Made by a program: the position numbers and the translations under genes
The notes under the pieces: model-generated
What the model was told of the DNA's origin: nothing
The model's database searches: none
Seen by the model: the letters and a program-made list of their open reading frames with translations, nothing else
Shown here: piece after piece, positions 31,480 to 40,382 of the stretch
How positions within the stretch are numbered: position 1 is the first letter of the stretch
Layout: the number at the start of each line of letters is the position of its first letter
NCBI RefSeq assembly: GCF_007833355.1
Contig: NZ_CP020914.1
Span: 2,962,047-3,026,046 of the forward strand
Length of the DNA: 64,000 nt
Reading direction: 5' to 3'
DNA from: Denitratisoma sp. DHT3
GTDB lineage: Bacteria; Pseudomonadota; Gammaproteobacteria; Burkholderiales; Rhodocyclaceae

Positions 31480-33822
31480 ATGAAAAAAAACATGGAAAGA
31501 AAACCTGGAAGTTTCAGGACGCCGGCACCTGTCGCCAACCCCACTGCGCCCAAATTCGCCATGACGGGCGCCGGCCTGGCTTTCGGATTGACAACCGCGC
31601 TATTCATTCCCCATGGCGCCCACGCGGAGAGCGGGGAGACCCGGCTGGGTACGGTGAAGGTCACCGGCAAGGCCATCGACCCCAACCCCAACGCCGAGCC
31701 GGGCGTGCCCTACAAGGCCAAGCTTTCGGGCGACGAGCGCCATCTGCGTCCCCTGGCCGAGACTCCTCAGACCATCACGGTCCTGACCCAGACCCAGCTC
31801 CAGGATTCAGGCCGCAGCGACCTGCGCGACATCCTTCGCGCCCAACCCGGCATCACCTTGGGCACGGGTGAAAACGGCAACGCCTTCGGCGACCGCTACA
31901 TCATCCGCGGCCAGGAGGCCAGGAGCGACGTGTTCGTGGACGGCCTGCGTGATCCTGGCATGACGCTTCGCGAAAGCTTCGTGGTGGACCAGATCGAAAT
32001 CACCAAGGGCCCCAGCGCCACCTTCGCCGGCCGCGGGGCCACCGGCGGGGCGATCAACTCGATCACCAAGCAGGCAACCACCGACACCGATTTCACCAAA
32101 TTCTCGGCGGGCATCGGCACCGATTCCTATCAGCGCTTCACCGTGGACGCCAACCGTGCGCTCAACGATGAGATGGCCCTGCGGGTGAATCTGCTCAGCG
32201 CCTCCCAGGACGTTCCCGACCGCGGCCCCGCCAACCGCAAGCGCGACGGCGCGGCCCTGTCCTTCAACTACACGCCGACCGACAAGTTCTGGCTGACGGC
32301 CGACTACTATCACCTGGACGCCAAGGACAAGCCCGACCTGGGCACCTATTTCGCCAACGGCGCTCCGGTGAAGAACATCCCCGTCTATCTGCAGGGCCAG
32401 GATTTCCTCGAGTCCAGGACGGACACCTACACCCTGCGTCTGAACTACCAGGCCCGGCCCAATCTGCGCATCAGCAACCTGACCCGCTACGGCCAGAGCA
32501 ACAACGGCTACGTCACCACCGGCGCGCGGGGGAGCACCTTCGGCGCCGCCGACCCCAACGCCGGCAAGTCCACCATCACCCTGAGTTCCCACCAGGGCTG
32601 GCAGGATGTGGACTACTTCGCCAACCAGACCAACGTTTACCTCGACCAGGACATCGCCGGCCTCAAGCACCAGTTCATCTTCAGTCTCGAGTACGCCGAT
32701 CACAAGGTGCTCAACGGCAACTACAGCGTCGCCAACAGCGGCCAGAACTGCATTACCGGTAACGGCGCCAGCAACAACGCCTGGTGCGTGATCAACGGCA
32801 GCGGCGCTACCGTGGGCAACATCCGCAACCTGATGAACCGCCGGATCTCCAAGGGCGCCTGGGACATCGACTGGAAGGTCAAGACCCTCTCCCTGGCGGC
32901 CATGGACACGGTGGACCTCAATGACAAGTGGACCCTGTTCGGCGGCCTGCGCTATGACCGTTTCGACTACGACAACACCGTGGTCAGCGGCGGTACGGCC
33001 ACCGACTACAAGCTGAAGGATGGCCTCTGGAACGGCCATCTGGGTGTGACCTACAAGTTCCTGCCCTACGCCAACGTCTATGCCACCTACAGCACCGCCA
33101 GCGACTTCAATGGCGGCGAGTCCGACGTCGGCGCCAACTGCGGCTATGGCGGCGTCTGCGTGCCCAGCGGCGGCACGGCCGCCGACCGCCTGGCCATGTT
33201 CGCCCGCAGCAAGCCGGAGCTGTCCGAGAACCTCGAAGTGGGGACCAAGTGGAACCTCTTCGACGGCAAGCTTCTGGCCACCGCGGCGGCCTTCCAGGTC
33301 ACCAAGAAGGACGTGATGGAGAACACCACCAGCAACAACTACGCGACCACCGGCAGCATCAACACCGGCAAGTATCGCGTCGAGGGCTACGAGCTCTCCC
33401 TGGTGGGACAACTGACCGACAAGCTCAGCACCCAGGCGGGCCTGACCATCATGAGCTCCCAGTTCCTCGAGTCCCAGGTGTCCGCCAATGTGGGCAAGCG
33501 TCTGGCCAACTTCCCCAAGCGCTCGGCCACGGCCCTGCTCAACTACCAAGCGACCCCGGCCATCGGCTTCGGCGGCGGCGTCACCTACACCGGAGAGAAG
33601 TATTCCGGCAGCCCCGAGTCGGTGGCCGGCAACTTCAAGGTGCCCGGCTATACGGTCTATGACCTGTTCGCCACCTACCGCATCAACGCCCAGTGGCGGG
33701 CCCGCCTCAACGTCAACAACGTAACCAATCAGAAGTACTACCTGGCGACCTACACGGCCGGCTTCTTCACCTACCTGGGTGATGCCCGCAATGTGCGCCT
33801 GACCCTGAACTACGATTTTTGA
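31480..33822 (+). CDS. TonB-dependent siderophore receptor (Fiu/PiuA-like)
   Basis: A 780-residue outer-membrane receptor. ATG 31480 is preferred because ACGGAGA lies 10 bp upstream; another frame start is at 31450. A long signal peptide precedes the cleavage near HGAHA. The plug domain includes the TonB-box-like TRLGTVKVTG, ETPQTITVLTQTQLQDSG, GDRYIIRGQEARSDVFVDGLRD and VDQIEITKGPSATFAGRGATGGAINSITK. The barrel ends in DARNVRLTLNYDF with a terminal Phe. Two Cys pairs lie in loops (NCITG...WCVING; NCGYGGVCV). Adjacent piuC suggests catecholate or monomeric siderophore uptake, as for Fiu/PiuA. Confidence 0.93.
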   Translation: MKKNMERKPGSFRTPAPVANPTAPKFAMTGAGLAFGLTTALFIPHGAHAESGETRLGTVKVTGKAIDPNPNAEPGVPYKAKLSGDERHLRPLAETPQTITVLTQTQLQDSGRSDLRDILRAQPGITLGTGENGNAFGDRYIIRGQEARSDVFVDGLRDPGMTLRESFVVDQIEITKGPSATFAGRGATGGAINSITKQATTDTDFTKFSAGIGTDSYQRFTVDANRALNDEMALRVNLLSASQDVPDRGPANRKRDGAALSFNYTPTDKFWLTADYYHLDAKDKPDLGTYFANGAPVKNIPVYLQGQDFLESRTDTYTLRLNYQARPNLRISNLTRYGQSNNGYVTTGARGSTFGAADPNAGKSTITLSSHQGWQDVDYFANQTNVYLDQDIAGLKHQFIFSLEYADHKVLNGNYSVANSGQNCITGNGASNNAWCVINGSGATVGNIRNLMNRRISKGAWDIDWKVKTLSLAAMDTVDLNDKWTLFGGLRYDRFDYDNTVVSGGTATDYKLKDGLWNGHLGVTYKFLPYANVYATYSTASDFNGGESDVGANCGYGGVCVPSGGTAADRLAMFARSKPELSENLEVGTKWNLFDGKLLATAAAFQVTKKDVMENTTSNNYATTGSINTGKYRVEGYELSLVGQLTDKLSTQAGLTIMSSQFLESQVSANVGKRLANFPKRSATALLNYQATPAIGFGGGVTYTGEKYSGSPESVAGNFKVPGYTVYDLFATYRINAQWRARLNVNNVTNQKYYLATYTAGFFTYLGDARNVRLTLNYDF

Positions 33823-33830
33823 CACATCAT

Positions 33831-33872
33831 CCACACCCGGCCGGCACGCTCTGGCGTGGCGGCCGGGTGTGG
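33831..33872 (+). other. Strong hairpin just after the receptor gene
   Basis: A 13-bp perfect stem (CCACACCCGGCCG / CGGCCGGGTGTGG) that, after one mismatch, continues as CACGC / GCGTG around a TCTG loop. No T-run follows. It lies 8 bp past the receptor stop and 30 bp before the next start, so it probably stabilises or attenuates the polycistronic mRNA. Confidence 0.7.
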
Positions 33873-33901
33873 GCGGGATGGGAATACCAAGAGGGGAGCG
33901 A

Positions 33902-35029
33902 ATGGGGCAGACGGAGCGGATTCCGCAGGAAATCCAATGTGCCGAGGATTACGAAAATCTGGCACGGCGCTGCATCGCGGAAGCCGATTACGCGTACATC
34001 GCAGGTGGCAGCGCCAGGGAAACGACCCTGCGCGCCAATACGGATGCCTTCGCCGAATTGTTGATCCTCCCGCGCCTGCTGCGGAATGTCACTGCCGGTC
34101 ATACGCGGCTGCAAATCCTGCAGCGAACCTGGCAGCATCCGATGCTTCTCGCTCCCGTCGCATTCCAGGGGCTTGTCCGCCCCCAGGGGGAATGCTTGAC
34201 TGCGGCGGCTGCCGAGGCCAGCGATACCTGCATGGTGCTGAGCACCCTGGCTTCCTGCCCCCTGGAGGAAGTGGCCCGCCATGCGGGGCGAGAGCGCTGG
34301 TTCCAGCTTTATTTCCAACCTCGGCGGGAAACGACCGAGGATCTGGTGCGGCGCGCCGAGCGTACCGGTTACGGCGCACTGGTGGTCACGCTGGATACCT
34401 CGATTCAAGGCCCCAGCCGCCGTGCCGTGGGCGCCGGATTCACCCTGCCGGAAAACGTTCGCCCCGTCAATCTGGACGGTTATCCCGAACCGCCGCGGAT
34501 AACGCTCGCGGAGACCGATAGCCGCATCTTCCAGGGCATGATGCGCGAGGCGCCGATCGAAGCGGATCTCCGCTGGCTCATGGCCCAAACGACCTTGCCG
34601 GTGCTGGTGAAGGGGGTGCTGCATCCAGAGGATGCGCGGATGTTTCAGGACATGGGGGTTGCCGGCCTGATCGTCTCCAATCATGGCGGCAGGGGGCTGG
34701 ATGGCGCGCCTGCGAGCCTGTACGCGCTCCCGGCAATCAGGGCCGCGGTGGGGGAGGCGCTTCCGGTGCTCTTGGACGGTGGAATCCGGTCGGGCACCGA
34801 TGTCTTCAAAGCCTTGGCCTTGGGGGCGGATGCTGTGCTGATCGGCCGCCTGCAGGTCTATGCGCTGGCGGTTGCCGGTGCTTTGGGCGTCGCCCATCTG
34901 ATGAAACTGCTGCGTGAGGAACTGGAGGCCTGCATGGCCATGGCCGGCTGCGCGACTTTGGCAGAGATCGGACGTGCGCATGTGACCTGGAAATCCCATC
35001 TATTGGACGAGAGGCGAACGACATGCTGA
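33902..35029 (+). CDS. FMN-dependent alpha-hydroxy-acid oxidizing protein
   Basis: 375 residues from ATG 33902, chosen because GAGGGGAG lies just upstream. It is a TIM-barrel flavoenzyme of the lactate/glycolate oxidase family that oxidises 2-hydroxy acids. Seen are the N-terminal [15 protein letters not shown], the active-site His in [13 protein letters not shown] and the FMN-phosphate loop [27 protein letters not shown]. The distal Lys is in LPVLVKGVL. Its position between a siderophore receptor and piuC suggests a role in handling hydroxy-acid siderophores or related ligands (inference). It overlaps piuC by 7 bp. Confidence 0.88.
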   Translation: MGQTERIPQEIQCAEDYENLARRCIAEADYAYIAGGSARETTLRANTDAFAELLILPRLLRNVTAGHTRLQILQRTWQHPMLLAPVAFQGLVRPQGECLTAAAAEASDTCMVLSTLASCPLEEVARHAGRERWFQLYFQPRRETTEDLVRRAERTGYGALVVTLDTSIQGPSRRAVGAGFTLPENVRPVNLDGYPEPPRITLAETDSRIFQGMMREAPIEADLRWLMAQTTLPVLVKGVLHPEDARMFQDMGVAGLIVSNHGGRGLDGAPASLYALPAIRAAVGEALPVLLDGGIRSGTDVFKALALGADAVLIGRLQVYALAVAGALGVAHLMKLLREELEACMAMAGCATLAEIGRAHVTWKSHLLDERRTTC

Positions 35030-35706
35030 TATCAATCGACAAGGTGCTCGACAAAGAGGAAGTGCGGCGCTTCAGAGCGCTTCTCGAAGCCGCCCAATGG
35101 CAGGATGGCGCGAATACCGCGGGAACCCTGGCGGTATCCGTGAAACGGAATCTCCAACTGGAAGATGGCGCCGAACCGGCGGCGGAGCTGGGCGATTTCA
35201 TCCTGCGGCGGCTGAGCGCCCATGGCCTGTTCGTATCGGCGGCGCTGCCGAGCAAGGTTTATCCGCCGAAATTCAATTGCTACCGGAACGGCGGCCACTA
35301 CGGAACCCATGTCGATAGTGCGATCATGCAGGTTCCCGGCACGTCCGTGACGGTCAGGAGCGATTTGTCGGCGACGCTTTTCCTTGCCGAGCCTGACGAA
35401 TACGAGGGCGGAGAACTGGAGATCGAAGGACCATTCGGCATCCAGTCCGTCAAGCTGGCGGCGGGCAACATGGTGTTGTATCCCTCAAGCAGCTTGCATC
35501 GGGTATCCCCGGTCACGCGGGGGGCGAGATTCGCCGCGTTTTTCTGGATTCAGAGCCTGGTGCAGGACGAAGGCGCCAGGACCCTGTTGTTCGATCTGGA
35601 CCAGGCGATCCAGGGGCTGACCGCGGCCGGCCGGCATGACGATCCCCATCTGTTGAAATTGACGGGGGTGTATCACAACCTTTTGCGGCGCTGGGCCGTG
35701 ACCTGA
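35023..35706 (+). CDS. piuC: Fe(II)/2-oxoglutarate dioxygenase, PiuC-type PKHD hydroxylase
   Basis: 227 residues, the usual length of the PKHD/PiuC family. The iron ligands are visible as HVDSA (about 96-98) and the distal His in [10 protein letters not shown], with the 2-oxoglutarate Arg in [23 protein letters not shown] and [11 protein letters not shown] are characteristic. These genes are commonly linked to TonB-dependent siderophore receptors and iron starvation, as here. Substrate unknown. Cytoplasmic; last gene of the Fur-controlled cluster. Confidence 0.92.
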   Translation: MLISIDKVLDKEEVRRFRALLEAAQWQDGANTAGTLAVSVKRNLQLEDGAEPAAELGDFILRRLSAHGLFVSAALPSKVYPPKFNCYRNGGHYGTHVDSAIMQVPGTSVTVRSDLSATLFLAEPDEYEGGELEIEGPFGIQSVKLAAGNMVLYPSSSLHRVSPVTRGARFAAFFWIQSLVQDEGARTLLFDLDQAIQGLTAAGRHDDPHLLKLTGVYHNLLRRWAVT

Positions 35707-35737
35707 ACGAACGGGCAAGCCCGAGACCGGAGGCGAG

Positions 35738-37237
35738 TCATGCCGTCCGTGTGGCCGGCGTGGCGCGCCCCTGCCGGCGGCGCACGCGCCAGGCCGGCAC
35801 GCAGGCCAGCAGCGCCAAGCCGACGGCCGCCTTGTTGCCGTGGCGCATGTAGGGCGTGATGCCGGCGTGACCCTGGACCGACACCACCAGGGCGTCGGTG
35901 CGGAAGGCGGGCAGTACGGCGGTGACCCGGCCGTCGGGGGCGATGGCGGCGGTCATCCCGGTGTTGGTGGCGCGCAGCATCGGCCGTGCGGTCTCCAGGG
36001 CGCGCAGGCGGGAGATCTGCAAGTGCTGGGGCTGGGTCAGCGAGTCGCCGAACCAGGCGGTGTTGGAGAGATTGATCAGCAGCGTGGCGGCCGGCAGGGC
36101 GCGCAGGATTTCCTCGCCGAACAGATCCTCGTAGCAGATGTTCGGCGCCACCCGCTGGCCGCCGATGGTCAGCGGTGGCTGCCGGGGCGGGCCGGCGCTG
36201 AAGTCGGAAAGCGGTATCCGCACCAGGCCGAAGAACCAGGCGAAGCCGGGCGGCACGTATTCGCCGAAGGGCACCAGATGGCGCTTGGCGTAGGTCTGCA
36301 AGCCGCCTCCCGGCGTCAGCGCCACGGCGCCATTCACGTAGCCGCCGCCGGCCTGGCGCAGCGCCGTGCCCAGCAGCAGCTCGCCCTTGCCCGCCAGCGC
36401 CGTCAGGTAGTCCAGCGGAATCTGGTCGAGGAACAGGGGAATCGCGGTTTCCGGCAGCACCGTGAGTTGCGCCGGATGCGCCGCGGCCAGGCGCCGGTAG
36501 CGCTCCAGCGACAGCGGCAGCTGTTCCGGGTTCCACTTGATGCTCTGCGGCACGTTGCCCTGGAGCAGCGCCACGTCCAGTGGCGCACCCACCGGATGGC
36601 TCCAGGGCACCAGGCGCAGCGCGGCGCCGCCGACGATCAGCGCCAGCATCAGCGGCAGGGTCAGCCGGTGCGGCGGCTGCGCGGCCGCGCGGTCGAGGCC
36701 GGGCGCGGCCAGCGCCGCCATCAGGGCCACGATGGCGCCGACGCCATAGACCCCGAGGATGGGTGCGAAGCCGGCCAGGGGGCTGGGCGGCGTCTGCGAA
36801 TAGCCCAGGGCCAGCCAGGGGAAGCCGGTGAATATCCAGCCCCGCAGCCATTCGCCGAGCGTCCACAGGCCGGTCAGCAGCAGGGCGTCGGGAAGGGGCT
36901 GCCGAGTGCGCAGGCGCCCGTAGCCGTAGCCGACCAGGGCCGGGAACAGGGCCAGCACCGCACAAAAGAGCAGGGTGGCGACCGCCGCCAGCGGCGCGGC
37001 CATGCCGCCCACGTCATGCAGGCTGACATAGACCCAGGACACCCCGACGAGGAAGAACCCCAGCCCCCAGGCCAGCCCGAGCAGTGCGGCGGACCGGGCG
37101 GAGCCGGCGCGGCGCCAGAGCGCGAACAGGCCCGCCAGGGTGAACAGCGGCAGCGGAAACAGCTCCAGCGGGGCGAAGCCCGCCACCGTGGCGGCGCCCA
37201 GGGCGGCGGCGAGGGGCCAGTGCAGATGTGGTTTCAT
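35738..37237 (-). CDS. lnt: Apolipoprotein N-acyltransferase
   Basis: A 499-residue inner-membrane enzyme that adds the third acyl chain to lipoproteins. About six transmembrane helices (residues 1-200) precede a periplasmic nitrilase domain with the catalytic triad: Glu in VLPETAIPLF, Lys in YAKRHLVPFGEYVP and Cys in APNICYEDLFGE. It ends with a membrane segment near AVGLALLACVPAW. In many Proteobacteria lnt directly follows corC; here about 3 kb of other genes lie between. It converges with piuC. Confidence 0.96.
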   Translation of the reverse strand: MKPHLHWPLAAALGAATVAGFAPLELFPLPLFTLAGLFALWRRAGSARSAALLGLAWGLGFFLVGVSWVYVSLHDVGGMAAPLAAVATLLFCAVLALFPALVGYGYGRLRTRQPLPDALLLTGLWTLGEWLRGWIFTGFPWLALGYSQTPPSPLAGFAPILGVYGVGAIVALMAALAAPGLDRAAAQPPHRLTLPLMLALIVGGAALRLVPWSHPVGAPLDVALLQGNVPQSIKWNPEQLPLSLERYRRLAAAHPAQLTVLPETAIPLFLDQIPLDYLTALAGKGELLLGTALRQAGGGYVNGAVALTPGGGLQTYAKRHLVPFGEYVPPGFAWFFGLVRIPLSDFSAGPPRQPPLTIGGQRVAPNICYEDLFGEEILRALPAATLLINLSNTAWFGDSLTQPQHLQISRLRALETARPMLRATNTGMTAAIAPDGRVTAVLPAFRTDALVVSVQGHAGITPYMRHGNKAAVGLALLACVPAWRVRRRQGRATPATRTA

Positions 37238-37300
37238 TCTTGCGGGTGGCGGCGATTCCGCCGCAGCGATGGATGACGCCGGATTCTAGCGCCGGAAAAT

Positions 37301-38473
37301 TCAACGCTGGTTTGCCAGCCCACTGACCTGACTCTGCCAGAAGGCAAGGGTAGAAGGTTTGATCGACGAAAAGAACAAGGCTGCCAGTAAACCCTCGCAG
37401 ATACGCCAGCCCCAGCTCGGTGTCAGGAACATCACATAGAGAGTAGCGACAGAAATGATGGTGAGTTGTGCTCGTTCAATGGGTTTTGCTCGCATCTCGT
37501 AGTCGTGCAACCTGGCAGCGTAATCTGCGATTCGGCGATTGAGTCCAAGAAGTGAAGCATGGGAATACCATCCGGACGAGCTGCGTCTGCCAACGGTTGC
37601 CAGCCGGCCAGAAAAGAAATGCACGGTGTAGTAATGGGTGCCCTTGCCGCTGTCGGAGGATTCACTGCGAGTCGCCTTCTGGTAAGTGAGTTCCAGAATG
37701 GCATTCGCACCCAACGTTACGGCGAGACCGAGTGCGGCGGCTTTTGCTGTATCCAAATTGCGGGACTCATGGCCGCACACGGTCCAGTTCGTCTCTTCCA
37801 GGATTTCCCATCCACGGATGTTGTCATACTTGGAAGTCATGACCTCTACCGGCAACTCATAAAGCCAATCAGATGAAGCCACGCAGACGGTTGCACGTTT
37901 TGCACGATAACCCCTGGGTGTCGCCACCGAGTCGAATTCAATTTGATCGCCCGGCTGAATAGTGGCCGAACGACTCCGCGAAAGTAGGTCGCTGGCTCGA
38001 AGCAAGTAGTCGTTGCCGTCGTCTCCTTGGACAAAACCATATTGTTTGGCCGCTAACCAAGTCGAAACTCTTCCACAGAAGCGGCCCTCACCTGATGCTT
38101 TCATATCGGCAGTCGGCTGCCATAAAGAGGCCTGGGGACTGAAAAATTGATTGGGTGTCGGAATTGATTCAGGTTTCCCGGGGTTGAGTTTCCAGCGGGC
38201 CTCCCATTGCTGGATGACCCGTAGCGAATACCATGCCGACAGTAGTTGCCCAACTCCAAGCAATATTCGGAATGGCGATAGCCAGGTCTCAAAGTTGGGT
38301 CTGGCTGAACCACCTATCCATACCCAAACCGGATAGATCAAATGGGCTGTGCCAGCCAGGACTATCGCGTAAACGAAAATCCGGCTGGTAACTTGAAGTG
38401 CCACCTTACCGTATAACCAGTATGGCGATGTGGGGAGGCCTTCAGCTGTGTCGGCTGGCGAGTCAAATCCCAT
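37301..38473 (-). CDS. Membrane protein with an embedded cold-shock-like domain
   Basis: A 390-residue protein with two N-terminal transmembrane helices (about 31-54 and 66-86) and hydrophobic segments near the C-terminus (about 335-375). In between, residues about 131-197 read as a cold-shock/OB-fold domain: GRVSTWLAAKQYGFVQGDDG (RNP1-like), DYLLRASDLL (RNP2-like), then QPGDQIEFDSVATPRGYRAKRATV. The middle region (about 225-330) resembles a soluble domain ending in a membrane re-entry. I do not recognise the whole family. The gene is lower in G+C than its neighbours and belongs to the block between corC and lnt. Confidence 0.7.
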   Translation of the reverse strand: MGFDSPADTAEGLPTSPYWLYGKVALQVTSRIFVYAIVLAGTAHLIYPVWVWIGGSARPNFETWLSPFRILLGVGQLLSAWYSLRVIQQWEARWKLNPGKPESIPTPNQFFSPQASLWQPTADMKASGEGRFCGRVSTWLAAKQYGFVQGDDGNDYLLRASDLLSRSRSATIQPGDQIEFDSVATPRGYRAKRATVCVASSDWLYELPVEVMTSKYDNIRGWEILEETNWTVCGHESRNLDTAKAAALGLAVTLGANAILELTYQKATRSESSDSGKGTHYYTVHFFSGRLATVGRRSSSGWYSHASLLGLNRRIADYAARLHDYEMRAKPIERAQLTIISVATLYVMFLTPSWGWRICEGLLAALFFSSIKPSTLAFWQSQVSGLANQR

Positions 38474-38487
38474 TCTGAAGATGGCAA

Positions 38488-38916
38488 TTAAGCCCTTACA
38501 ACTTGCGTTCCAGCGATAATGTCATGCAGACATCTGCGCCGCTTGCCAAAAATCCAGAACGTGTCTGCATACATCAGAGCCATGCCTGCATATGGAATAT
38601 ATGGAAGAGAAGCGAGTGGCAGGTAACGCTTAAGCAGTAGGGACTTCAAGTTTGGCTTGCTGCCATCCAGATTGGCAATCCGGATGCCCATGACCTTCTT
38701 GCCAATCGTCTGCCCCTTCTGTTGTAGAAGCTTCCAATTGACGGTGAAGTAGACCGCATAACCAGCCAAGGCAATCGCGATGGTCAACATGGGCGGAGGC
38801 GATATGCCGGCCTCGATGTTGCTTACGTTGAGATAGTCGAGGTAACCACTAAAGTAGGCGATCGGTATCCTGCTCAGTTGAACTCTTCTTGCCCTGACGC
38901 ATCGTGCAATCGGCAT
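38488..38916 (-). CDS. RDD-family membrane protein, possibly N-terminally truncated
   Basis: 142 residues. The part from about residue 42 on is a clear RDD protein: LTIAIALAGYAVYFTVNWKLL, QQKGQTIGKKVMGIRI, LKRYLPLASLPYIPYAGMAL and the terminal RRCLHDIIAGTQVV. The usual first helix with the Arg-Asp-Asp motif is missing; the N-terminal 40 residues instead overlap by 68 bp the 3' end of the upstream secreted-protein gene. Either the start has been lost by rearrangement or translation begins elsewhere. RDD proteins are poorly known, some being Na+/H+ antiporter-like. Confidence 0.65.
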   Translation of the reverse strand: MPIARCVRARRVQLSRIPIAYFSGYLDYLNVSNIEAGISPPPMLTIAIALAGYAVYFTVNWKLLQQKGQTIGKKVMGIRIANLDGSKPNLKSLLLKRYLPLASLPYIPYAGMALMYADTFWIFGKRRRCLHDIIAGTQVVRA

Positions 38917-39238
38917 TTGCCTGACTTACCACTTGCTCTGCATGGGTAGCATCGCCTTTATCCGTCATGATGACCACCACATCTTCTTCAGTAAAACCTG
39001 CCACCACTTCTTTGGCATAGCATGAACAGAATTCCTTAAGCTTCGCGGGGCTCGGTATATTGGCTGCGGCAGACTTCTTGCAGGTTTTCACGAATTCCGG
39101 CTTCAGTGCGTCCCATTCTTTTCCCTGGAGCGCATAAGCCGGCGCTATTAGCGAAATACCCAAAAGCATCAGAATGCATTGGACGGAACCGGATGTATCG
39201 AATGTCATCGGCTTTGCAATGGATTTGATCAATCGCAT
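38849..39238 (-). CDS. Secreted Cys-containing protein, function unknown
   Basis: A 129-residue protein with a signal peptide (about 18-37: SVQCILMLLGISLIAPAYA). The mature part has four Cys (FVKTCKKS, KEFCSCYAKEVV, NADCTM), enough for two disulfides, in a helical setting. FCSCYAKEVVAGFTEEDVVVI resembles a short motif seen in small secreted proteins of unknown role. Its 3' end overlaps the RDD gene. G+C is lower than in flanking housekeeping genes. Confidence 0.65.
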   Translation of the reverse strand: MRLIKSIAKPMTFDTSGSVQCILMLLGISLIAPAYALQGKEWDALKPEFVKTCKKSAAANIPSPAKLKEFCSCYAKEVVAGFTEEDVVVIMTDKGDATHAEQVVSQANADCTMRQGKKSSTEQDTDRLL

Positions 39239-39267
39239 GAATACTCTTTCTCGGTTGTCGCAGTGGA

Positions 39268-39825
39268 TCAGAACTGACTTTGCTGTTTTCTCTGCTTCTC
39301 GGCGTTCTCTTGCCGGCTGCGGCTATTGAAGGCCGCCAGGAGATCATCGGAGAGATAGCGCACTTCCATGGTGAAGCTCATGTGGGGGGCATCCACGTCA
39401 ATGGTGGATGTTCCCTGTTTGAAGCGGGCGAAGGCGTCGCCGACGAAGGGAATGTTCCGTTTCACGGTCTTGTATTTCTCGCCCAACATGCCGACCATGC
39501 GTTTGACGTTTTCCGACCCCATGCCGCCCTTGGGCAGGGTCATCAGCACGCCTGCCAGGCGATTGGTCTTGTCGAAGATGAAGGTGATGCTGGACAGACC
39601 GTCGATGTCCAGTCCTTCACCATCGCCCTTGAGCATGGGGCCCTCGGAGTAGGCGTTGATGCCGCTGTTAATGAGACGGGTACGCTTGCCGATGCTCTGC
39701 TGAACTTGATCCAGGGTGGCAGCCCCGATTTCGACGCCCAGGGGCGCGGCGTTGTTGCCGGCAAAAGCGGTGGTGGCAAAGGCGATGGCGACGAGTGCCA
39801 CAAGGTGAGTCAACTGTCGGATCAT
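39268..39825 (-). CDS. Secreted protein of unknown function
   Basis: 185 residues from ATG 39825, with AAAGGGAG 6 bp upstream; the frame extends further but the signal peptide starts here (MIRQLTHLVALVAIAFATTAFA). The mature protein begins with LGVEIGAATLDQVQQSIG, a pattern seen in small periplasmic proteins where a Gly-[IV]-x-x-Gly turn precedes a helix. It continues as alternating strands (SSITFIFDKTNRLAGVLMTLP). No catalytic motif seen. Divergent from the XRE regulator, across an operator-like palindrome. Confidence 0.7.
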   Translation of the reverse strand: MIRQLTHLVALVAIAFATTAFAGNNAAPLGVEIGAATLDQVQQSIGKRTRLINSGINAYSEGPMLKGDGEGLDIDGLSSITFIFDKTNRLAGVLMTLPKGGMGSENVKRMVGMLGEKYKTVKRNIPFVGDAFARFKQGTSTIDVDAPHMSFTMEVRYLSDDLLAAFNSRSRQENAEKQRKQQSQF

Positions 39826-39883
39826 GTGCGCTCCCTTTGAATTCAATGTCATTTGTAACAGCCGGAAAGTAATTTTATATATT

Positions 39884-39908
39884 TTATTTGTATAGGCAAT
39901 ACAAATAA
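39884..39908. promoter_or_regulatory. Palindromic operator in the divergent promoter region
   Basis: A perfect 10-bp inverted repeat, TTATTTGTAT and ATACAAATAA, with a 5-bp spacer AGGCA. It lies in the very AT-rich 141-bp gap between the divergent secreted-protein gene and the XRE regulator gene. A partial half-site (ATTTGTAAC) occurs at about 39851. This is the obvious binding site for the adjacent regulator, controlling both directions (inference). Confidence 0.75.
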
Positions 39909-39966
39909 CATCATTCCACAAAATATGATGAAACTCGACTATCCCTGTCTTTAGCGGACGCTGACG

Positions 39967-40320
39967 ATGGGTAGATCGAAGAAACGCGAATCTTCTTTGG
40001 CTGTGATGTTGGGCGGGCGGATTCGGGCGCTGCGACAGCAACTGCAATGGACCCAGGAGGATCTTGCCGGCCGGCTGGGTGTCGAGGTGAACACCGTCAG
40101 TCGTATGGAATGCGGGACGCATCTGCCCTCGCTACAGCGACTGGAGGAGATTGCCGATATTCTCGATGTGCCGCTTGCGTTCCTCGTTGGAGCGGCTTCG
40201 TCACATCCCAAGGATCAGGTAACGCAACTGAATGATGTGCTGGTGGGCCTGTCGGAGTCGCAGCGGAAATTCATTCTCGATATCGCCCGCCAGCAATCCG
40301 AGTTTTTCAAAGCCAAGTAA
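39967..40320 (+). CDS. XRE-family helix-turn-helix regulator
   Basis: A 117-residue DNA-binding protein. Residues about 15-72 form a Cro/C1-type HTH: LGGRIRALRQQLQWTQEDLAGRLGVEVNTVSRMECGTHLPSLQRLEEIADILDVPLAFL (WTQEDLAGRLGV and NTVSRMECG are the helix pair). The C-terminal 45 residues are helical (VLVGLSESQRKFILDIARQQ) and probably dimerise. It is the only plus-strand gene of the block between corC and lnt and probably controls it. Confidence 0.88.
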   Translation: MGRSKKRESSLAVMLGGRIRALRQQLQWTQEDLAGRLGVEVNTVSRMECGTHLPSLQRLEEIADILDVPLAFLVGAASSHPKDQVTQLNDVLVGLSESQRKFILDIARQQSEFFKAK

Positions 40321-40382
40321 ATTGGCTCAGGCCCCTTCGGAAGATATTGAATGAGAGGTACCGGGCGTCAGTGCGGCGCGCT

